Of a stretch of 7,659 bases of DNA, positions 1-5,989 are shown one piece after another (position 1 is the stretch's first letter; each line of letters opens with the position of its first letter). The DNA lies in contig CAIQSZ010000244.1 in the NCBI GenBank assembly GCA_903874575.1, positions 1 to 7,659 on the forward strand. The letters run 5' to 3'. The stretch comes from an uncultured Elusimicrobia bacterium. GTDB lineage: Bacteria; Elusimicrobiota; Elusimicrobia; UBA1565; UBA9628. The notes beneath the pieces were generated by a model. That model saw only the letters and a list, made by a program, of their open reading frames with translations, did not search any database and had not been told where the DNA came from. The position numbers and the translations under genes were made by a program.

Positions 1-2
1 CC

Positions 3-443
3 GCGGCCGCGGGAAATCGTGCTTCCGCTTTGGCGGCGGCGTCGCGCGCGCAAGGCCTGGACCTTGTCGACAGCGAGGCCCGGCGCCTGCTCCTGATCGA
101 GCAGGGGCTGGGCGAATACGCGCGCGCTCTCGCCCTCGCCGATCTCCGGGTCCGCGCCCGTCCCGGCGACGCGCGCTGGCGCAGCGACCGCGGGGTCCTG
201 CAGGCGCTTCGGGGCGAACGCGAGGCGGCCGCCGCGGATTTGCGGTCGGCGCTCGCGCTCGACCCCGACCTCGTCGCGCCCTATCTGAGTCTGGGATTGC
301 TCTACGCCTCTTCGCGCCGCGAAAAGGAGGCGTTGGACCTTTATGACAAGGCGCTGCTTAGGCCGCGAATCGCGGACGACGCGGAAGCTTCGCGGCAAAT
401 CCGCGTCGAGCGCGAGAAGCTGGCTTCTGCCGTGCCGCCCTAG
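3..443 (+). CDS. TPR-repeat protein, C-terminal part (5' end outside window)
   Basis: The frame is open to the left edge and ends at TAG 441-443, so this is the C-terminal part of a larger protein. A TTG at 30 could serve as a start, but no ribosome-binding site is visible and the in-frame codons before it are coding-like, so I treat the gene as truncated by the window. The visible part is Ala/Arg/Leu-rich and contains about two to three degenerate tetratricopeptide units. The clearest runs from DRGVLQALRGEREAAAADL through ALALDP into PYLSLGLLYASSRREKEAL, with the usual small residues and a Pro closing the unit near ALDPD. TPR proteins are protein-interaction scaffolds; no catalytic domain is visible here. 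What lies upstream, and hence the function and location, cannot be told. No terminator hairpin is evident after the stop. Confidence 0.75.
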   Translation, partial: AAAGNRASALAAASRAQGLDLVDSEARRLLLIEQGLGEYARALALADLRVRARPGDARWRSDRGVLQALRGEREAAAADLRSALALDPDLVAPYLSLGLLYASSRREKEALDLYDKALLRPRIADDAEASRQIRVEREKLASAVPP

Positions 444-502
444 GTCCTTTGCTCCGTGGAAGGCGGTGCCAATGGACCTTGTAGTCGTTCGGGACTAGAT
501 TT

Positions 503-1111
503 ATGATCAAGTCAATGCAGAATCGAACGAATGACTATAAGAGACTGTTGCTCGCGGCCGTCTTGATCGTAGCGGCGGGACGCGCCAAGCCCGCGCGGGC
601 GAGCGCGTTAATTACGAGGGCACTGTGCGATGGCGACAGCTGCCACCGCCATTACTATACTTCCGCACCTGTGCCTCTTTTACTTCGACTGCTTCAAGCC
701 GCCGGTGTTGTCCAACCTCTCGTGGTCGGGACGCCGCCGGCCGCCCTTACGACTTCCGCCGGAGCGGCATCTTCCGGCGGTCCTGGCGGCAAGTGCGATG
801 ATGCGGGCGCGCTGCGGAGGCAGGATGCTTTGAGGGGCCTGCTTCGTTTTGTTCGCGAAAAAGAAAATTATGCTATTTCTCGAAGTCGGGGGCTGAGAGC
901 CGTCCTTGCCCAATGGCTTAAAGCGACGACATCCATGGATCCACTTGAAAGTGGGTTGACAAGGGGAGATTCAGAGGCTATCGATGCGGTCTTGCGCGCG
1001 GAAGGGGAGAGCGCCGAACTAACGCCGCCGGGGCAATTTTTCCAAGAATTGATCGGGGTCTTGGAGCGGCTGATCGGTTCCTGCGGCCCGCCGTCCGATA
1101 AGTCGCAATGA
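503..1111 (+). CDS. Predicted exported protein of unknown family, 202 aa
   Basis: I do not recognise this protein. It starts at ATG 503, or at the in-frame ATG 515 (residue 5); neither has a good Shine-Dalgarno, with only GGGA at 491-494. The N-terminus looks like a signal peptide: a charged stretch ending in NDYKR, a hydrophobic core LLLAAVLIVAAG, and a possible signal-peptidase site near ARASA (residues 31-35). The mature part has four cysteines (CDGDSC, KCDD, GSCG) that could form disulfides, a Gly/Ser/Ala-rich linker around residues 78-98, and a C-terminal helix-forming half. Base composition differs from the neighbours: the stretch around 840-1020 is near 50% GC with AT-ending codons, while flanking genes are clearly richer. 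This suggests an orphan or recently acquired gene. The last 134 bases overlap, antisense, the tail of the receiver-PAS gene. The exported-protein call rests on the N-terminus and the intact 200-codon frame; a chance ORF is not excluded. Confidence 0.55.
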   Translation: MIKSMQNRTNDYKRLLLAAVLIVAAGRAKPARASALITRALCDGDSCHRHYYTSAPVPLLLRLLQAAGVVQPLVVGTPPAALTTSAGAASSGGPGGKCDDAGALRRQDALRGLLRFVREKENYAISRSRGLRAVLAQWLKATTSMDPLESGLTRGDSEAIDAVLRAEGESAELTPPGQFFQELIGVLERLIGSCGPPSDKSQ

Positions 1112-1808
1112 TCGGCAAGTTCCGGCGCTGAAGGGCCTCGCCGCGTAGCAGGATCAAGCGGGCCGGAGCGCCATTCCAGTAGATCGCCCGGGCGCAGATG
1201 CCCAAGGCCTTTTCCGGTTCGTTCGGGGCGGGCATCGACGACTCGCCGTCGCCGTCCGGGAGCGGTCCTCGGAACGGCTTGCCCAGGAGGCCGGTCGAGG
1301 CGCGTCCGAACGCCGAGCGGGCCGCGGCGTTGGCGTAACGCACCAATCCCGCGTCGTCCACGACCAGGCGCGGAGCGTCGTCCGCGTCGAGGAGCGCTTC
1401 GAACAGGTCCGCGAGGCGCTTCTTTTCGAGGGCGTGGCGGATCGCCTCCCTGAGGAGGCGGCAGTCGGGACTTCCTTTGACGAAAAATTCGCTGGCCCCC
1501 AGTTCCACGGCCCGTACCGCCAGACGCACGTCCTCTAAATCGGCCAGCACGATGACCGGCGTCGACGGGCGCAGGCGGCGCAGGCGCCCGAAGCAGTCCA
1601 GGCCGGGGCATCCAGGCAGCCGCAGATCTAAGAGCACGGCGTCGAAGGCCTGTTGGGCGAGGAGCCGACGGGCGGCCGAAAAATGATGGACCACGGAGAG
1701 CGCGAATATTTCCGAACGGTCCGAGGCGTCCGCCAGATGGGAAGCGACGACCGAGGCCGCATCCGGGTCGCTTGCGATGAGGAGGACCTTCGTCGAATCG
1801 CGGTCCAT
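978..1808 (-). CDS. Receiver-PAS protein without output domain
   Basis: The protein has 276 residues and starts at ATG 1806-1808, preceded on the minus strand by AGGGA about 10 bases away. Residues 5-130 form a response-regulator receiver: VLLIASDPD supplies the acidic pocket (D14, with Ser at the preceding acidic position), D61 in LLDLRLPG is the expected phosphoacceptor, and K111 in FFVKGSPD is the conserved lysine. The switch Thr/Ser is replaced by Ala89 in VIVLADLED, which is unusual. Residues about 140-225 are a PAS domain (VVDDAGLVRYANAAARSAFGR, ending in the strand ARLILLRGEAL, where family members usually read LRDIT). After residue 230 the sequence becomes Arg/Pro-rich, has no domain, and runs antisense to the convergent gene. 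No DNA-binding, kinase or GGDEF domain is present. It lies 32 bases downstream of the OmpR regulator and is probably co-transcribed with it, perhaps acting as a phosphate sink or sensor-modulator. The receiver-PAS call is firm; the role is inference. Confidence 0.85.
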   Translation of the reverse strand: MDRDSTKVLLIASDPDAASVVASHLADASDRSEIFALSVVHHFSAARRLLAQQAFDAVLLDLRLPGCPGLDCFGRLRRLRPSTPVIVLADLEDVRLAVRAVELGASEFFVKGSPDCRLLREAIRHALEKKRLADLFEALLDADDAPRLVVDDAGLVRYANAAARSAFGRASTGLLGKPFRGPLPDGDGESSMPAPNEPEKALGICARAIYWNGAPARLILLRGEALQRRNLPIIATYRTAGRRNRSAAPRPRSILGKIAPAALVRRSPLPRARPHR

Positions 1809-1840
1809 AATTTCAGCGTCCCTGCGGCGCGGGCGCGGGA

Positions 1841-2542
1841 CTACTGCATGCGCATCTGGTAGCCGAAGTTCGGGACGGTCGCGATCCGGGCGCTCTCAAG
1901 GTTCAGCTTGCGCCGCAGTCGGGCGATGTGCTGATCGACGGTGCGCGTGTCGATTTCCATGTCTTCGTCGTGCCCCCAGATCGAATGGAGAAGCTGGTCG
2001 CGGGAAAGCACCTTGCCGTCGGCCTCGATGAGCAGCTTGAGAATCGCGAACTCTTTGGGGGCCAGGCGCGCCGGCTTGCCCCGCACCAAGGTTTCGTGCC
2101 GCTCGAAATCGACCGAGATGCCGCCGACGCAGACCGCTTTCTTCGTCTCCGAGTCGGCCCGCCCTCCGGCGCGGCGCCGGAGGTGCCCGACGATGCGCGC
2201 ATTCAGCTCCTCGACGGAAAACGGCTTGACCATGTAGTCGTCGGCCCCCAGCCTCAGGCCGAGGACGCGGTCCGTTTCGCTGCGCTTGGCCGACAGGAGG
2301 ATGATCGGGATTTGGACTTCGGAGCGGATCCTCTTCAGGAATTCAAGCCCGTCCATTCCCGGCAGCATGACGTCCAGGATGACGAGGTCGGGCTTGAATT
2401 TGCGCGCCGACGTGAGGCCGGCTTCCGCCGTATACGCCGAAGCGACCTTGAATTTTTTCTTTTCCAGATTATGACGCAGAAGCTTCACAAGGTCTTTTTC
2501 GTCGTCCACGATGAGAATCTTCTCACGGGTCTTGGCGGTCAT
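1841..2542 (-). CDS. OmpR/PhoB-family response regulator
   Basis: This 233-residue protein has the standard length and layout of the family. The receiver occupies residues 8-122: ILIVDDEKD with acidic pocket D13/D14, phosphoacceptor D57 in VILDVMLPGMDG, switch Ser84 in LLSAK, and K106 in DYMVKPF. The winged-helix DNA-binding domain is at about 138-232, with LAPKEFAILKLL, the loop before LLHSIWG, recognition helix DTRTVDQHIARLRRKL and the terminal wing VPNFGYQM (most relatives read VRGVGY there). The frame is open to ATG 2605, but the start at 2542 is chosen because AGGAGG lies 7 bases upstream of it. It is divergent from the two-PAS kinase across 249 bases, the natural partner by position. 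It probably binds the shared intergenic region, as many OmpR regulators autoregulate; that is inference. Confidence 0.95.
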   Translation of the reverse strand: MTAKTREKILIVDDEKDLVKLLRHNLEKKKFKVASAYTAEAGLTSARKFKPDLVILDVMLPGMDGLEFLKRIRSEVQIPIILLSAKRSETDRVLGLRLGADDYMVKPFSVEELNARIVGHLRRRAGGRADSETKKAVCVGGISVDFERHETLVRGKPARLAPKEFAILKLLIEADGKVLSRDQLLHSIWGHDEDMEIDTRTVDQHIARLRRKLNLESARIATVPNFGYQMRMQ

Positions 2543-2791
2543 GCGCTGCCCTCCTGCGATCGCCGTCATTGTAGGAAAATGCGGATCGGGAGCAGTGGCG
2601 GTCAAGTCATGATATTGTCTCCATTTCTTGACGGACCTCGAAACGGCTTCGTCACGATTGCTTTACATTCTCTCCATTGGGCGGGGCGCGGCTTTCGTGA
2701 TAGGCTGGGCCCCGGGCGGATCATGGAGGCGCGGATCGATGCAAGAGAGCAAAACGTTCAAGGCGATGGACCGCCTCGGGAACATTTTTAA
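2543..2791. promoter_or_regulatory. Divergent intergenic region, probable shared promoter/operator
   Basis: These 249 bases separate the OmpR-type regulator (left, minus strand) from the two-PAS kinase (right, plus strand) and must hold promoters for both. They are more AT-rich than the genes. Visible elements are: a minus-strand TACAAT (plus coordinates 2568-2573) suitable as a -10, without a well-spaced -35; a plus-strand TTGACG at 2628-2633 and TTTACA at 2662-2667 resembling -35 hexamers, without convincing -10 partners; and an inverted pair GTCAAG (2601-2606) / CTTGAC (2627-2632) separated by 20 bases, a possible operator. The region also contains an 18-codon ORF at 2739-2795. Promoter function is inferred from gene arrangement; the individual elements are weak. 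Confidence 0.5.
2550..2555 (-). promoter_or_regulatory. Ribosome-binding site of the OmpR-type regulator
   Basis: Read on the minus strand this is a perfect AGGAGG, 7 bases before the ATG at 2540-2542. It decides the start: the frame is open to ATGs at 2569 and 2605, but those would place this site inside the coding region and have no comparable site of their own. Confidence 0.8.
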
Positions 2792-2795
2792 TTGA
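2739..2795 (+). CDS. Possible 18-codon leader ORF coupled to the kinase start
   Basis: ATG 2739 is preceded by GGAGG (2725-2729) at 9 bases and opens an 18-residue frame, MQESKTFKAMDRLGNIFN, ending at TGA 2793-2795. That stop overlaps the TTG start of the kinase (2792-2794) in a TTGA arrangement, as expected for translational coupling. The kinase start has only a weak site of its own (GGGA at 2778-2781), so ribosomes terminating here could reinitiate into the kinase. There is no homology basis, and it could be chance or a mis-set kinase start. Confidence 0.25.
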   Translation: MQESKTFKAMDRLGNIFN

Positions 2796-4270
2796 ACGCC
2801 CCCGGCGAGGACGCGTCGAATCTTCTGGAGAGCTCGCGGGTCCCGATGCTGCTGTTGGACCGCAAGATGCGCGTGCGTCGTTTCACCTCCGAGGCGAAGC
2901 GAGCCTTCGGCCTCAAGTCCGGGGCCGTCGGGCGCCCGCTGGCGAGCTTGACGCTGTCCATCGAGACGACCCCGCTCGCGGACGCGGTGCGTGACGTGCT
3001 CGCGGGCTTCGAGCCTCGTCATTTGGAGATATGCGATCGCAGGCGCCGGTGCTACTCCCTGTGGATCCGGCCGGTCGCGGCCGCTTCGGGGCGCGTCGAC
3101 GGCGCGGTCCTGTCGATGAACGACATCACGGAGAAGAGGGACGGGATCACCGCCGCCCAGGCCGGGAGGGACTACGCCGAGGCGATCGTGGAGGCGGTCA
3201 ACGATTCCCTGTTGATCCTGAACAGCCGGCTGGAGGTCTTGAGCGCGAGCCGCTTTTACTACGCGCTTTTCCGGACGGCTCCCGGAAAGGTCGTTTCCAG
3301 ATCCGTGTACGAACTGAGCGGAGGCTTGTGGAACGTGCCCGCCTTGAGAAGGAAGCTTTCCGCGCTCTGCCAGGCGGGCCGCTCTTTCTCCGGCTGGGAG
3401 GACGACTTTTGGATTCCGAACGTCGGTCCGCGAACGCTGGCCGTGAGCGGACGGGTCCTGCCTCGCGACGCCGACGGCGACGACCGATTCGTGCTGGCCA
3501 TCGAGGACGTGAGCCCGCTCAAAAAGTCGGCGGAGGCGGCGGCTCTGCGCAAGAGCGAAGCGCGCCAACGGGAATTCGTCGCGAACGTCACCCACGAACT
3601 GATGACCCCGATCTCGGCGATCAAGGGATTTTCGCAAGCGCTGATCGCGCAAGCGCCCGGGGATCGCGATAGGCGCGTCGAATTCTCCCGGATCATCGCC
3701 AAAAATGCCGAGCGGCTCGAGAGGCTCGTCGAGGATCTCTTGCGTCTTTCTTCCGTCGAGCACGGACGCGCCGAGCCGGCGCCGGAGCCGCTGAATTTGC
3801 GCTCCGAGGTCGACGCGGTCGCGCGGACGCTGGCTGCGGCCGCTCGCAGGCGCGGAGTGACGGTCCGCTGCGCGATCCCCGCGCACCTTGACGTATCTCT
3901 GAGCCGAGCGGACCTGAGACAGGTCCTCAAAATCCTCGGCGCCAACGCGATCAAGTACAACCGGAAGCGAGGGCGCGTGTGGATCGAGGCGCGCCGCAGG
4001 GACGGCCGGGCCGTCGTTTCGATCCGCGACACCGGCATCGGAATCCCTAAACAGGACCTGCCGCGCATCTTCGACCGCTTCCACCGGGCCGGGAATGCGC
4101 GGGCGCGGACGGCGCGGGCGAGCGGACTGGGGCTTTCGATCATAAAGGCCGTCCTGCGCAACGCCGGCGGCGGCATCTGGGCGAAGAGCCTCGAGGGACG
4201 CGGCACGACGCTGACCTTCACTCTCCCGTGCCGTGCAAGAGGAGCGCCGCGCGGATCGAAGCCTCGATGA
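2792..4270 (+). CDS. Soluble sensor histidine kinase with two PAS domains
   Basis: The protein has 492 residues with no membrane segment, so it should sense in the cytoplasm. The start is TTG 2792, directly after an in-frame TAA; the next candidate, Met19, would cut into the PAS domain. PAS1 (about 10-115) has LLLDRKMRVRRFT, RPLASL and VLSMNDITEKRD. PAS2 (about 128-245) has YAEAIVEAVNDSLLILNS, VYELSGGLWNVPALR and FVLAIEDVSPLKK. Both resemble the tandem PAS modules found in CheB/CheR chimeric methylesterase-methyltransferases rather than ordinary kinase PAS domains. The dimerisation/phosphotransfer domain follows (about 255-325), with phosphoacceptor His268 in THELMTP; Met271 replaces the usual Arg or Lys. 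The ATPase domain (335-482) has N box ANAIKYN (N385), G1 DTGIGI (D413), F box IFDRF, and G2 SGLGLS (445-450). The catalytic motifs look intact. It overlaps the next receiver gene by ATGA, and the divergent OmpR regulator is the other candidate partner. Ligand is unknown. Confidence 0.93.
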   Translation: MNAPGEDASNLLESSRVPMLLLDRKMRVRRFTSEAKRAFGLKSGAVGRPLASLTLSIETTPLADAVRDVLAGFEPRHLEICDRRRRCYSLWIRPVAAASGRVDGAVLSMNDITEKRDGITAAQAGRDYAEAIVEAVNDSLLILNSRLEVLSASRFYYALFRTAPGKVVSRSVYELSGGLWNVPALRRKLSALCQAGRSFSGWEDDFWIPNVGPRTLAVSGRVLPRDADGDDRFVLAIEDVSPLKKSAEAAALRKSEARQREFVANVTHELMTPISAIKGFSQALIAQAPGDRDRRVEFSRIIAKNAERLERLVEDLLRLSSVEHGRAEPAPEPLNLRSEVDAVARTLAAAARRRGVTVRCAIPAHLDVSLSRADLRQVLKILGANAIKYNRKRGRVWIEARRRDGRAVVSIRDTGIGIPKQDLPRIFDRFHRAGNARARTARASGLGLSIIKAVLRNAGGGIWAKSLEGRGTTLTFTLPCRARGAPRGSKPR

Positions 4271-4677
4271 AGCCGAGAATCCTCGTCGTCGACGACAATC
4301 CCGATTTGCGCCAGATGCTGCTGTGCACCCTGGAGCCGTTCGCGGAGGCGTCGCAAGCGTCCAACGGGATCGACGCGCTGCGCCTGATCCGGGACTTGAA
4401 GCCGAGGTTGATGCTGCTCGACGTCGGCATGCCTGAAATGGGCGGACTCGAGCTCCTGCAATCCGCTTTCTTGATCGATCCCAACATGATCGTAGTGATG
4501 CTGACCGGGGAATTCGACCTTGCCGTCGCCGCGAGGGCGCTGGACTTGGGCGCCCGCACGTATATCACCAAGCCGTTCGAGTCCGACGTCTTGTGCGCCG
4601 AGATTCGTCGTCTCTTGGGCGTCTCGCCGGAAGACCGGGCCCTCGCGCCCTACCGGCCGTGGCGCGTCGCGGCCTGA
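4267..4677 (+). CDS. Stand-alone receiver-domain response regulator
   Basis: This 136-residue protein is a single receiver with no output domain. The acidic pocket is D9/D10 in ILVVDDNPD, the phosphoacceptor D52 in LLDVGMPEMGG, the switch Thr80 in VVMLTGEFD, and the lysine K102 in YITKPF; all five key positions are intact. A short tail of about 18 residues (after RRLLGVSPED) has no recognisable fold. The start is ATG 4267, whose last two bases plus the next form the kinase stop (ATGA overlap), so translation is coupled to the two-PAS kinase. An upstream in-frame start at 4228 would lie inside the kinase gene and is not needed. CheY-like single receivers act by protein contact or as phosphorelay intermediates; the coupling makes the upstream kinase the likely phosphodonor, with phosphate perhaps passed to or drained from the OmpR branch. 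The exact role is inference. Confidence 0.93.
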   Translation: MKPRILVVDDNPDLRQMLLCTLEPFAEASQASNGIDALRLIRDLKPRLMLLDVGMPEMGGLELLQSAFLIDPNMIVVMLTGEFDLAVAARALDLGARTYITKPFESDVLCAEIRRLLGVSPEDRALAPYRPWRVAA

Positions 4678-4703
4678 CGCGCATGGAGGCGGGGCGAATC
4701 CGC

Positions 4704-4735
4704 TTGTATCAATCCGGCATGAAGTGTGGCATACT
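4704..4735 (+). promoter_or_regulatory. Candidate promoter for the second kinase
   Basis: In the 82-base gap before the second kinase, CATACT (4730-4735) is preceded by TG one base away (4727-4728), forming an extended -10. TTGTAT (4704-4709) may act as a -35, although the 20-base spacing is long. A transcript starting near 4742 would have an untranslated leader of about 18 bases containing the ribosome-binding site. The match is modest, and read-through from the upstream genes is equally possible. Confidence 0.3.
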
Positions 4736-4746
4736 GCCGCAATCCG

Positions 4747-4754
4747 AAGGAGGG
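4747..4754 (+). promoter_or_regulatory. Ribosome-binding site of the second kinase
   Basis: AAGGAGGG lies 5 bases before the GTG at 4760. It decides the start: the same frame is open back to 4520, inside the receiver gene, but the 80 residues so added are Arg/Ser/Pro-rich shadow sequence, while the protein after GTG begins as its family does. Confidence 0.85.
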
Positions 4755-4759
4755 CGACG

Positions 4760-5896
4760 GTGCTCTATCAGTTTCTTCTAGACAACCGCGAGGAAGTCCT
4801 CGCGTTGAGCCGCTCCAAGACCGCCGGCATCTCCGAGGACCGGCCCGTCAGCTCGAAATCGCAGCGCGGTCTGCCGAAATTCTACGCCTACCTCGTCCGG
4901 GAGCTGAAGCGCGAGGCCCGAGGCCACCCGAAGCGCTCCGCCAGCGGATCCAGACCGAGTTCCCCGGCGGTTCACGGTGAGGAATTGTCCCGTCTGGGCT
5001 ACACGGTGTCCCAGGTCGTCCACGGGTACGGCGTCCTGTGCCAGGCCATCACCGAACTGGCGGAGGAGCGAAGCTCGGCAATCAGCGCGGGAGAATTCAG
5101 CACGCTCAACCTTTGCCTGGACACGGCCATAGCCGACGCCGTGACGGGGTTCGCCAAGGCTTCGAGCTTCGAGGGCGTCGAATCCACCCGGCGCATGGGA
5201 TTTCTGGTCCACGAACTTCGCAACGCCTTGAGCGCCGCCCTCATCGCGCACTCCCTGATCAAGAAGGGAGTCGTCGGCATCGGGGGCAGCACGAACGCGC
5301 TTTTGGAACGCAATCTCCGCCGCATGCGGGACATCCTCGATCGCTCTTTCGCGGAAGTGCGGATGCAAAACGATCGGGCGGTGAACCGGCGCCTCTCGCG
5401 CGTCTTCGGCATCGTCGAGGAGGTCGAGGCGACCGCCGGCGAGGAGGCCAGCCTGCGCGGACTGACGCTCAAGGTGGACGTGCCCGGGGAACTCCAGATC
5501 GAATGCGACCGCAACTATCTCGTCTCCGCGCTCTCGAACGTGGTGCAGAACGCGATCAAATATTCGAAGCCCGGCGGCGTCGTCTCCGTGCGCGCCCGAG
5601 ACGCGGGCGCCGCCGTCGTCCTCGAGGTGGAGGACCGCTGCGGCGGCCTGCCCGCGGGAGCGGCCGAGGAGCTCTTTAAGCCCTTCACCCAGAAAGCGTC
5701 GGACCGTACGGGGCTGGGGCTTGGCCTGAGCATCAGCCGCCAGGCCGTCGAGCTTAACGGGGGCGTCCTCGCCGTCCGGGATTTGCCCGGAGTGGGCTGC
5801 GTCTTCTCCATCACCCTTCCCAAGCGCCCGCTTGCGCGCTCGTCGTCCCGGGCCGGATCGGGCGCGCGGCGCCAAACGAAAGCGAAGTCCCTTTAA
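4760..5896 (+). CDS. Soluble histidine kinase with RsbRD-like N-terminal domain
   Basis: The protein has 378 residues and starts at GTG 4760, set by a strong ribosome-binding site; there is no membrane segment. Residues 1-135 are all-helical and resemble the RsbRD N-terminal type of sensor domain: the opening LYQFLLDNREEVLALSR, then VHGEELSRLGYTVSQVVHGYG, LCQAITELA and FSTLNLCLDTAIADAV are familiar from this kinase group. The phosphotransfer helix has His151 in FLVHELRNALS. The ATPase domain (about 245-355) has N264 in QNAIKYSKPGG, a degenerate G1 reading EDRCGGLP (D292) where most kinases have DxGxGI, F box LFKPF, and G2 TGLGLGLS (317-324). The DRCGGLP form seems normal for this subgroup. 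The C-terminal 23 residues are a basic, Ser-rich tail. The gene follows the receiver gene by 82 bases, so either that receiver or the minus-strand regulators could be its partner. Signal unknown; the kinase call is firm. Confidence 0.92.
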   Translation: MLYQFLLDNREEVLALSRSKTAGISEDRPVSSKSQRGLPKFYAYLVRELKREARGHPKRSASGSRPSSPAVHGEELSRLGYTVSQVVHGYGVLCQAITELAEERSSAISAGEFSTLNLCLDTAIADAVTGFAKASSFEGVESTRRMGFLVHELRNALSAALIAHSLIKKGVVGIGGSTNALLERNLRRMRDILDRSFAEVRMQNDRAVNRRLSRVFGIVEEVEATAGEEASLRGLTLKVDVPGELQIECDRNYLVSALSNVVQNAIKYSKPGGVVSVRARDAGAAVVLEVEDRCGGLPAGAAEELFKPFTQKASDRTGLGLGLSISRQAVELNGGVLAVRDLPGVGCVFSITLPKRPLARSSSRAGSGARRQTKAKSL

Positions 5897-5901
5897 CCGG
5901 G

Positions 5902-5924
5902 TACACGCCGGCATTACACGCCGG
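5902..5924 (+). repeat. Tandem 10-base direct repeat between gene clusters
   Basis: TACACGCCGG occurs at 5902-5911 and again at 5915-5924, separated by CAT (period 13). It sits 6 bases after the stop of the second kinase and about 65 bases before the exported-protein gene. Two exact half-sites in tandem are what a dimeric regulator, such as an OmpR-family protein, might bind upstream of the envelope cluster, although family half-site periods are more often 10-11 bases. Function is inference. Confidence 0.4.
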
Positions 5925-5989
5925 AGACAATTCCTCTATGGGCGGGAGCCTCTCGATCTGTCATCGTGAGGGGGACGCAAGGGGGATGC

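Noticed and set aside
473..501. TGGACC and TAGATT with 17-base spacing as a promoter for the 202-residue protein.
   Set aside because: Each hexamer matches only 4 of 6 and the -10 would lie against the start codon. It would require a start at ATG 515 with almost no leader, too weak to list as a feature.
868..1611. A 247-codon minus-strand frame overlapping the receiver-PAS gene in another frame.
   Set aside because: Pro/Arg/Gly-rich shadow translation. The alternative frame shows a receiver and PAS domain.
2739..2795. A frameshift joining the 18-codon leader to the kinase as one longer N-terminus.
   Set aside because: A TAA at 2789-2791 stands in the kinase frame, the run of five T is not a canonical slippery heptamer in the needed frame, and the kinase N-terminus already starts cleanly before its PAS domain.
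2663..4084. A 473-codon open frame on the minus strand, antisense to the two-PAS kinase.
   Set aside because: High GC makes long antisense frames common. Its translation is Arg/Asp/Gly-rich with no domain, while the opposite strand encodes a complete kinase with all motifs.
4697..4746. Three copies of AATCCG in the gap before the second kinase.
   Set aside because: Six-base copies with unequal spacing (14 and 30 bases) are easily chance in this composition.
4778..5914. A 378-codon minus-strand frame antisense to the second kinase.
   Set aside because: Same reason: low-complexity translation with no motif, lying opposite a kinase with recognisable His, N and G boxes.
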